From Theodoxus fluviatilis (lineage: Eukaryota > Mollusca > Gastropoda > Cycloneritida > Neritidae): a stretch of 20,000 nt of DNA. This document shows, one piece after another, positions 19,294-20,000 of the stretch (position 1 is the first letter of the stretch; each line of letters starts with the position of its first letter). Below the pieces are notes generated by a model, which did not search any database, was not told the DNA's origin, and was given only the letters and a program-made list of their open reading frames with translations. The translations under genes and the position numbers were made by a program. The stretch spans positions 294,656 through 314,655 of the forward strand of contig JAWQFJ010001806.1 in assembly GCA_034096865.1 (NCBI GenBank). Direction: 5' to 3'.

Positions 19294-19631
19294 AACAACA
19301 TCAATATACTAGCATATTATATCACAAGTTCTGCTCTACTAAAATAGTAACGTAATGTTGGCAAACTCGTATCACAAAAAAGATATGCCAGCTTTTCTAG
19401 CCGATCAACAGTTCTACAGGTACAAGTATGAAACATGATTTCGCCTACTGTTGCAGATGGGCTTGGTGGTGTGTGACGGAACCGCGCCCGTGCATAGCGA
19501 GTGTCGCACTCTCGAAGCGGGGATGCCAGAGACCCGCGCCATGTTTGCTGCCTGCAATTCTCTAAACAATGCCCTCTGTGTGGGAGGAAACACCACGTGC
19601 CAGACGCGCTTCCGCTGCGGAGTTAGCAGAG
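155..19631 (+). CDS. Partial multidomain extracellular protein gene (HYR-sushi-GCC2/GCC3x3-EGFx6-PAN-like-WxxW), 15 exons
   Basis: I join 15 exons: 155-409, 1456-1659, 3329-3561, 4600-4840, 5622-5771, 6810-6974, 7903-8073, 11960-12046, 13433-13549, 14324-14453, 15824-15957, 17136-17354, 17978-18226, 19157-19224 and 19457-19631. They total 2,598 nt, exactly 866 codons, with no internal stop and matching phases at all 14 junctions. Thirteen introns are GT-AG and one is GC-AG. The first and last exons both end at splice sites, so the gene extends beyond the window. The domain series is typical of secreted or membrane-bound adhesion, matrix or complement-like proteins. The HYR/sushi/GCC2-GCC3/EGF part recalls SVEP1-family proteins, but the terminal PAN-like and WxxW modules do not, so I give no symbol. 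The domains are read from cysteine spacing and key motifs; the cellular role is inferred. Confidence 0.85.
410..1455 (+). other. Intron 1 (GT-AG, phase 1)
   Basis: This intron separates the HYR and sushi exons. It has donor GTAAGG and acceptor AG at 1454-1455; an alternative in-phase acceptor lies at 1421-1422. Most of its length is an AC-rich simple-sequence array. No coding exon is apparent. Confidence 0.8.
431..1224 (+). repeat. AC-rich compound microsatellite with ACAG blocks
   Basis: A long array of (AC)n is interrupted by ACAG tetranucleotide runs, ATAC, GCGC and ACGG steps. A segment beginning aggtagacaagcagacagac at 513 recurs at 641, so part of the array is a tandem duplication with a 128-bp period. 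A more diverged version occurs near 1016. Long open frames on both strands here are Cys/Val or Thr/His strings caused by the repeat and are not genes. Confidence 0.95.
1456..1659 (+). CDS. Exon 2: sushi/CCP-like domain
   Basis: This phase 1-1 exon of 204 nt encodes a sushi (complement control protein) type module. It opens at APCSP, continues through [10 protein letters not shown] and [13 protein letters not shown], and closes with [17 protein letters not shown]. Six cysteines are present, against four in a minimal sushi module. The W before the last cysteine and the final P-x-x-x-x-C fit the family. It follows HYR directly, an order also found in SVEP1-type proteins. The donor is GTCAGT at 1660. 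The start is uncertain: AG at 1454-1455 joins the domains cleanly, but AG at 1421-1422 has a better pyrimidine tract, keeps the frame, and would add 11 residues (including MFYWSLLR) before the first cysteine. Confidence 0.87.
2332..3007 (+). repeat. GT-rich array with 16-bp minisatellite
   Basis: The array is (GT)n broken by TGTA and TGCG steps. From about 2638 to 2740 and again from about 2815 to 2910 it settles into a regular 16-bp unit, gcgtgtatgtgtgtgt, repeated head to tail. The end shifts to GTGC steps. The open frames across it on both strands are low-complexity artefacts. Confidence 0.95.
3024..3038 (+). repeat. Poly-G run of 15
   Basis: An uninterrupted run of 15 G follows the GT array after the short linker actcattaaaagggaa. 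It is a plain homopolymer, and its exact length could be uncertain in the assembly. Confidence 0.9.
3329..3561 (+). CDS. Exon 3: first half of an unrecognised extracellular module
   Basis: This 233-nt exon enters in phase 1 and leaves in phase 0. It encodes about 78 residues, including [27 protein letters not shown] and DDECNAAKF, with only two cysteines. I do not recognise the domain. The pattern of a predicted helix with flanking strands and its place between sushi and GCC2/GCC3 suggest a small alpha/beta spacer domain, completed by the next exon. The acceptor is strong. The donor is the non-canonical GCAAGT at 3562 after CAG, and it is supported because it alone gives the phase 0 that exon 4 needs. 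The GT at 3590 would give the wrong phase. Confidence 0.82.
3562..4599 (+). other. Intron 3, GC-AG type (phase 0)
   Basis: The donor is CAG|GCAAGT, which matches the standard GC-AG donor consensus. The acceptor is AG at 4598-4599 after ttcatttttatccttc. It holds an AC/CG array (3711-3953) and then about 640 bases of AT-rich sequence in which I see no gene. Confidence 0.75.
3711..3953 (+). repeat. AC-rich microsatellite with alternating CG tract
   Basis: The array has (AC)n at 3751-3808, mixed ACAT/ACGC steps, and an alternating CG run at 3902-3920 flanked by ACAC. An early CGCGCTCGCGCGCG cluster lies at 3724-3737. The paired 82-101 codon frames on both strands are artefacts. Confidence 0.93.
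4600..4840 (+). CDS. Exon 4: second half of the unrecognised module
   Basis: This 241-nt exon starts in phase 0 and ends in phase 1. It encodes [51 protein letters not shown] and GLETC. It looks like the C-terminal strands of the module begun in exon 3, followed by a short cysteine-bearing linker ([10 protein letters not shown]...ETC) into the first GCC2/GCC3 repeat. I cannot assign a named family. The acceptor is AG at 4598-4599 and the donor is GTAAGT at 4841, a near-ideal site. The reading frame is fixed by the phase of exon 5. Confidence 0.83.
4841..5621 (+). other. Intron 4 (GT-AG, phase 1), no recognisable content
   Basis: This is AT-rich unique sequence with donor GTAAGT and an acceptor after ttactttcttttcctcgacag. 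I see no repeat array, exon or RNA gene. Short open frames on the minus strand near 4995-5257 have no recognisable protein features. Confidence 0.75.
5622..5771 (+). CDS. Exon 5: GCC2/GCC3 (ephrin-receptor-like) module 1
   Basis: This phase 1-1 exon of 150 nt encodes exactly one six-cysteine module: [40 protein letters not shown]. The order C-x-x-G-T, C-x-x-C-P-x-G-x-[FY], C-x-x-C-P and A-x-x-x-x-x-C is the GCC2/GCC3 or Tyr-kinase ephrin-receptor-like signature used in SVEP1, SCUBE and related secreted proteins. The frame has no start codon, and the longer open frame in this region (5568-5771) is in another frame and is not the gene. The acceptor is AG at 5620-5621 after a long pyrimidine tract and the donor is GTAACA at 5772. 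Confidence 0.9.
   Translation, partial: FRVLKERTTPGTARCAPLASSGRISRPPSALRVLRPLNLLQELSASTSV
5772..6809 (+). other. Intron 5 (GT-AG, phase 1)
   Basis: This intron separates GCC2/GCC3 modules 1 and 2. It contains a purine-rich stretch at 5865-5940, a GAT/CTG array at 6155-6410, and a ~50-base segment near 6528 that resembles one in intron 11. The acceptor follows taattttattttgctgcag. Confidence 0.78.
6155..6410 (+). repeat. GAT trinucleotide array with CTG block and internal inverted repeats
   Basis: (GAC)n/(GAT)n runs are interrupted by GATCATCATTAT and GATCATGAT steps that reverse the repeat direction, and by a (CTG)n block at about 6322-6348. The Asp-rich, Met/Ile-rich and Ile-rich frames on both strands come from the repeat. 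The GATGAT...ATCATC turns make several self-complementary segments. Confidence 0.94.
6810..6974 (+). CDS. Exon 6: GCC2/GCC3 module 2
   Basis: This phase 1-1 exon of 165 nt encodes the second six-cysteine module: [45 protein letters not shown]. Cysteine spacing matches modules 1 and 3, with C-F replacing the usual C-P after the fifth cysteine. NCS and NSS are possible N-glycosylation sites. The acceptor is AG at 6808-6809 with a good pyrimidine tract, and the donor is AAAG|GTGACA at 6975. Its one-module-per-exon layout matches its neighbours and implies origin by exon duplication. Confidence 0.9.
7398..7504 (+). repeat. TCAG/TCAA tetranucleotide microsatellite
   Basis: Clean TCAG units are interspersed with TCAA units about every third or fourth repeat. 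The Ser-Gln-Ser-Val protein string read from it is an artefact. Confidence 0.95.
7555..7830 (+). repeat. Decayed CAAT/CAGT/CCGA tetranucleotide region
   Basis: Scattered AATC, CAGG, GACCCACA and CAGT units look like an older, mutated continuation of the array at 7398-7504. A short ccgacccacaga direct repeat lies at about 7709-7735. Confidence 0.7.
7903..8073 (+). CDS. Exon 7: GCC2/GCC3 module 3
   Basis: This phase 1-1 exon of 171 nt encodes the third six-cysteine module: [44 protein letters not shown]. The C-x-P-G-T-Y opening, C-x-x-C-P-x-G-x-Y centre and C-x-x-C-P end match the GCC2/GCC3 signature. NCT is a possible N-glycosylation site. The acceptor is AG at 7901-7902; the nearby AG at 7911-7912 would remove the first cysteine and break the phase. 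The donor is GTAGGT at 8074. It is the last module before the EGF series, separated from it by the longest intron in the window. Confidence 0.9.
8184..8248 (+). repeat. (GA)n microsatellite
   Basis: A near-perfect GA dinucleotide run, followed directly by two copies of gaactgaacttaa (about 8246 and 8266). Confidence 0.95.
8481..8510 (+). repeat. (GA)15 microsatellite
   Basis: A perfect 30-base GA run. Confidence 0.95.
8829..8957 (+). repeat. (GT)n-(GC)n-(GT)n microsatellite
   Basis: GT repeats flank an uninterrupted alternating GC run at 8853-8873, a purine-pyrimidine alternation prone to Z-DNA. It grades into the CTGT array. Confidence 0.94.
8957..10150 (+). repeat. Long CTGT tetranucleotide array with GGTC, CCTG and TTTA variants
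   Basis: Over 1 kb of CTGT/GTGT units. The stretch 9421-9530 is nearly pure CTGT. Variant blocks are (GGTC)n at 9936-9964, (CCTG)n at 9982-10082, and tttatttctgtc repeats at about 10100-10150. Segments around 9213-9385 and 9700-9872 are copies with an offset of about 487 bases; ctatttctgtctg starts at 9331 and at 9818. The 423-codon open frame across it reads Cys-Leu-Ser-Val repeats and is not a gene. Confidence 0.95.
10150..10330 (+). repeat. Decayed GT-rich tail of the CTGT array
   Basis: Imperfect GT, GTGC and TGTA repeats with scattered substitutions. Confidence 0.8.
11446..11576 (+). repeat. GT-rich microsatellite ending in GCGC/ACAC
   Basis: (GT)n with GCGT and GCAT steps, ending gcgcacgcgcgcgcacacaac, followed by a pyrimidine-rich tract to about 11650. 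Confidence 0.9.
11960..12046 (+). CDS. Exon 8: EGF module 1, first five cysteines
   Basis: This phase 1-1 exon of 87 nt encodes [18 protein letters not shown] and MCNCRQ, five of the six EGF cysteines; the sixth comes from exon 9 (GYTGLSC). CLNGGTC fits the protein O-fucosylation consensus (C2-x4-[ST]-C3). The exon is too short to stand out as an open frame, but the EGF spacing and the splice sites (AG at 11958-11959, GTAAGA at 12047) identify it. The intron between C5 and C6 recurs in the next two modules, so these exons are offset from the domain borders. Confidence 0.9.
12047..13432 (+). other. Intron 8 (GT-AG, phase 1), mostly unique sequence
   Basis: Donor GTAAGA and an acceptor after atgccactcttgttgcag. 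A short CCGCCG cluster lies near 12177-12190; otherwise it is AT-rich unique sequence. I find no exon and no clear mobile element. Confidence 0.75.
13433..13549 (+). CDS. Exon 9: end of EGF 1 and first five cysteines of EGF 2
   Basis: This phase 1-1 exon of 117 nt encodes GYTGLSCES, closing EGF 1, then [19 protein letters not shown] and DFTCTCPK, which begin EGF 2. CRSMPC matches the O-glucosylation consensus (C1-x-S-x-P-C2) and CYNGGTC the O-fucosylation consensus. It lacks the Asp/Asn hydroxylation motif, so EGF 2 is probably not calcium-binding. The acceptor is AG at 13431-13432. The donor is AAAG|GTAGAA at 13550. An overlapping frame beginning near 13314 is a shadow. Confidence 0.9.
13550..14323 (+). 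other. Intron 9 (GT-AG, phase 1)
   Basis: Filled by GGT/GAT trinucleotide repeats and then GAC/GAT-rich sequence that continues to the acceptor. The usual pyrimidine tract before AG at 14322-14323 is absent. A taataac element about 20 bases upstream resembles a branch-point sequence. Confidence 0.78.
13800..14131 (+). repeat. GGT/AGT/GAT trinucleotide array
   Basis: Runs of ggtggtagt and gatggtggt units make Val-rich frames on the plus strand and Thr/His/Pro-rich frames on the minus strand; none has gene-like features. From 14131 to about 14320 it grades into a diverged GAC/GAT region. Confidence 0.93.
14324..14453 (+). CDS. Exon 10: end of EGF 2 and first five cysteines of EGF 3 (calcium-binding type)
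   Basis: This 130-nt exon enters in phase 1 and leaves in phase 2. TNGSRCEV closes EGF 2. [25 protein letters not shown] and LCTSGFSGQ begin EGF 3. The preceding D-L-E-D-C and the [12 protein letters not shown] match to C-x-[DN]-x4-[FY]-x-C-x-C indicate a calcium-binding EGF with beta-hydroxylation. It is the only module here without Ser/Thr before the third cysteine, so it should lack O-fucose. The donor is GTAAGT at 14454. The acceptor AG at 14322-14323 lies in repeat-derived purine-rich sequence. Confidence 0.88.
14738..14862 (+). repeat. (TG)n microsatellite
   Basis: TG dinucleotides with gtctgtatg interruptions. Cys/Val and Thr/His strings on the two strands are artefacts. Confidence 0.95.
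15059..15246 (+). repeat. 188-base homopurine tract (GAA)n-(GGA)n-(GGGGGA)n
   Basis: Every base from 15059 to 15246 is A or G. It begins with pure GAA units to about 15130, then pure GGA units to about 15183, then GAAGAG, GGGAGA and GGGGGA variants. The change in purity along the tract suggests successive expansions of different units. Confidence 0.95.
15247..15490 (+). repeat. GAC-rich array with 21-bp minisatellite
   Basis: GAC/GAG trinucleotides with TGC interruptions. From 15308 the unit tgcgacgaggacgacgacgac of 21 bp recurs at 15329, 15350, 15371 and 15392, with a degraded copy at 15413. In one frame each unit reads Cys-Asp-Glu-Asp-Asp-Asp-Asp. That frame, with the poly-Glu frame of the purine tract before it, is open from 14993 to a TGA at 15491, with no ATG and no matching splice signals. 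Confidence 0.93.
15711..15872 (+). repeat. 81-bp tandem duplication across an intron-exon boundary
   Basis: Bases 15711-15791 and 15792-15872 are head-to-tail copies differing at about nine of 81 positions. Each contains atatttgcag followed by tgtaccgtggtga and ctatctgtgatcaactg, that is, the 3' splice site and the first part of EGF 4. The second copy continues into exon 11. The first copy, entered at its own AG (15741-15742) in the right phase, reaches TAA at 15807. Confidence 0.93.
15743..15809 (+). pseudogene. Duplicated 5' fragment of exon 11 (non-functional copy)
   Basis: This is the upstream copy of the start of exon 11, generated by the 81-bp tandem duplication. In the phase 2 frame it reads [21 protein letters not shown] and then TAA. 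It lacks the rest of the EGF module and has no credible donor before the next acceptor. If spliced in through its AG at 15741-15742 it would end the protein early. I treat it as a relic or a decoy exon start. Confidence 0.75.
15824..15957 (+). CDS. Exon 11: sixth cysteine of EGF 3 and complete EGF 4
   Basis: This 134-nt exon enters in phase 2 and leaves in phase 1. The codon joined across the intron is Asn, followed by the Cys that closes EGF 3 (GFSGQ-N-C). Then [28 protein letters not shown] and QNCETDI make a full EGF 4. CQNGATC matches the O-fucosylation consensus; there is no calcium-binding motif. The start is AG at 15822-15823, the downstream copy in an 81-bp tandem duplication; the upstream copy of the acceptor leads to a stop codon. 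The donor is GTGGGT at 15958. Confidence 0.88.
15958..17135 (+). other. Intron 11 (GT-AG, phase 1), unique sequence
   Basis: Donor GTGGGT and acceptor AG at 17134-17135 after aatgtgcctcactgc. It has no microsatellite array. A segment at about 16140-16190 resembles one at about 6528-6580 in intron 5. An 89-codon minus-strand frame (16551-16820) has no recognisable protein features. I find no exon. Confidence 0.75.
17136..17354 (+). CDS. Exon 12: EGF 5 (calcium-binding-like) and first five cysteines of EGF 6
   Basis: This phase 1-1 exon of 219 nt encodes EGF 5: [36 protein letters not shown]. It then encodes most of EGF 6: [19 protein letters not shown] and [16 protein letters not shown] 5 carries an O-glucose site (CASNPC), an O-fucose site (CLYNGTC) and the beta-hydroxylation motif in [12 protein letters not shown], so it is probably calcium-binding. 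CGIYGTC in EGF 6 is also an O-fucose match. EGF 6 seems to take its last cysteine from exon 13 (DQLC). The acceptor is AG at 17134-17135 and the donor is GTGCGT at 17355. Confidence 0.9.
17371..17425 (+). repeat. (AG)n microsatellite
   Basis: A perfect AG run of about 55 bases, followed to about 17468 by degenerate acagacagggagacag units. Confidence 0.95.
17636..17872 (+). repeat. CA/CGCA-rich microsatellite
   Basis: Mixed ACAC, CGCA and GCAG units with a CGCGCGCACG cluster near 17816. His/Thr and Cys/Val frames on the two strands are artefacts. Confidence 0.9.
17978..18226 (+). CDS. Exon 13: last cysteine of EGF 6 and PAN/apple-like module
   Basis: This phase 1-1 exon of 249 nt opens with DQLC, which appears to close EGF 6. 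There follow [46 protein letters not shown] and [12 protein letters not shown]. The C-x-x-x-C, then S-C-x-G-F-x-F, then T-C-x-L pattern is that of PAN/apple modules, which bind proteins or carbohydrates. The match is by eye and the flanking disulphide pattern is not fully standard, so PAN-like is the right level. N-T-T, N-A-T and others are N-glycosylation sequons. The acceptor is AG at 17976-17977 and the donor is GTACAG at 18227. Confidence 0.85.
18227..19156 (+). other. Intron 13 (GT-AG, phase 1)
   Basis: A GT-rich array fills 18252-18632; the remainder is AT-rich unique sequence. The acceptor follows a good tract, aatctttttctttcag. I find no exon. Confidence 0.78.
18252..18632 (+). repeat. 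Degenerate GT-rich array
   Basis: (GT)n with GTAT, GCGT and GGGG interruptions, including a G-rich island at about 18345-18378 (ggatgggtggggtgggggga). Open frames are low-complexity artefacts. Confidence 0.93.
19157..19224 (+). CDS. Exon 14: start of mucin-2/CILP-type WxxW module
   Basis: This 68-nt exon enters in phase 1 and leaves in phase 0. It encodes [19 protein letters not shown] and TFES. The W-T-P-W motif near the start and the F-E-S after it fit the opening of the WxxW domain found in mucin-2 and CILP proteins. The module is completed by exon 15. The acceptor is AG at 19155-19156 with a strong pyrimidine tract; the donor is GTGAGT at 19225. A CAG-rich repeat starts within 10 bases of the donor, and the frame would stay open through the intron to a TAG at 19345. 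Confidence 0.83.
19225..19456 (+). other. Intron 14 (GT-AG, phase 0), 232 nt
   Basis: The shortest intron in the window. It begins with GTGAGT and a CAG/CAA/CAT array, and ends at AG 19455-19456 after tttcgcctactgttgc. It splits the WxxW module. Confidence 0.8.
19233..19306 (+). repeat. CCG-CAT-CAG-CAA trinucleotide array
   Basis: Runs of cgc, atc, agc and aac triplets, including about ten consecutive AGC units at 19255-19284. They read as Arg, Ile, Ser and Asn runs in the exon 14 frame. Confidence 0.93.
19457..19631 (+). CDS. Exon 15: rest of the WxxW module
   Basis: This 175-nt exon runs from phase 0 to phase 1 and encodes [35 protein letters not shown] and [11 protein letters not shown]. 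In the WxxW family a first cysteine is followed by a P-x-x-[IV/L]-E-[AC]-R segment, then a central cysteine pair, then a final x-R-F-x-C. VHSECR and CQTRFRC match these points, so the two exons together make one module. The acceptor is AG at 19455-19456. The donor I use is AGAG|GTGGGC at 19632, giving phase 1 like the other module ends. The frame stays open to TAA at 19715, so an unspliced end is possible. Confidence 0.83.
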
Positions 19632-20000
19632 GTGGGCATGACTTCTTATGTTGTAGACAACTCCAGCCAATGAATGGATTGATTAAATCTCGTTGGTATG
19701 CTGAGATTCGACATTAAGCGGCACTACGCTTTTGAGAAACCCTAAATGAAACTTTCCTCTGTGCACTGCATAGAAAACTGCATTTGCATAGCTCCAGATC
19801 TTCCTTATATTTCTATTCTGTTGATAATAAACCCCGAGCGAAAATCCACACTTTTGTAATGCGTATACAATAAACGCGTCTTTTCAATGTATTTTACAGT
19901 GTAGTAGCAAGAATTTTAACTTCAAGGAATCGAAAAAATTGAGAAATACAAAGAGCGTTCAGTGGTATCAATTTTTAAATAGATTTTTGGCGTCAATTGA
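19632..20000 (+). other. Probable intron, or less likely a 3' end of the gene
   Basis: If the donor at 19632 is used this is intron. If it is not, the frame runs 28 more codons to TAA at 19715, and AATAAA hexamers at 19826-19831 and 19869-19874 could serve as polyadenylation signals. I see no other exon, repeat array or RNA gene here. Confidence 0.55.

Noticed and set aside
1..20000. tRNA, rRNA, bacterial operon, prophage or other system genes
   Set aside because: No tRNA-like cloverleaf or rRNA sequence was noticed, and all credible coding sequence is intron-split extracellular modules of one gene.

Overview
The window is eukaryotic, most likely from an animal and probably a lophotrochozoan such as a mollusc. 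Short extracellular-domain exons have canonical splice sites and are separated by introns of about 0.2 to 3.9 kb. The introns are full of long (AC)n, (GT)n, (GA)n, (CTGT)n, (GAT)n and (GAC)n simple repeats. The clade is an inference; the animal origin is secure from the domain types and intron structure.

All supportable coding sequence belongs to one plus-strand gene, incomplete at both ends. I reconstruct 15 exons between 155 and 19631. Together they give 2,598 nt (866 codons) with every intron phase matching. The domain order is: HYR (155-409); sushi/CCP-like (1456-1659); an unrecognised module split over two exons (3329-3561 and 4600-4840); three six-cysteine GCC2/GCC3 (ephrin-receptor-like) modules (5622-5771, 6810-6974, 7903-8073); six EGF modules over five exons (11960-12046, 13433-13549, 14324-14453, 15824-15957, 17136-17354); a PAN/apple-like cysteine module (17978-18226); and a mucin-2/CILP-type WxxW module over two exons (19157-19224, 19457-19631). 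Most exons are symmetric phase 1-1, the usual signature of exon-shuffled extracellular proteins. The first half resembles the SVEP1 family (HYR, sushi, GCC2/GCC3, EGF), while the PAN-like and WxxW end is not part of vertebrate SVEP1. The product is probably a large secreted or cell-surface adhesion or matrix protein. No signal peptide, transmembrane segment or clear terminal exon lies inside the window.

The rest is intron. Intron 1 is mostly an (AC)n/ACAG array, intron 2 a GT array with a 16-bp minisatellite, and intron 3 an AC/CG array. Intron 5 holds a GAT/CTG array, intron 6 a TCAG/TCAA array, and intron 7 a CTGT array of more than 1 kb with an internal ~487-bp duplication. Intron 9 holds a GGT/GAT array that runs up to the acceptor. 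Intron 10 holds a 188-bp pure purine tract, a 21-bp minisatellite and an 81-bp tandem duplication of the next splice acceptor. Introns 12 and 13 have GA, CA and GT arrays, and intron 14 a CAG array just after the donor. Almost every long open frame in these arrays is an artefact of the repeat.

The most notable points are the domain combination, the duplicated acceptor at 15711-15872 whose upstream copy leads to a stop codon, a phase-supported GC-AG intron at 3562-4599, two in-frame acceptors before the sushi exon, and an acceptor at 14323 with no pyrimidine tract.
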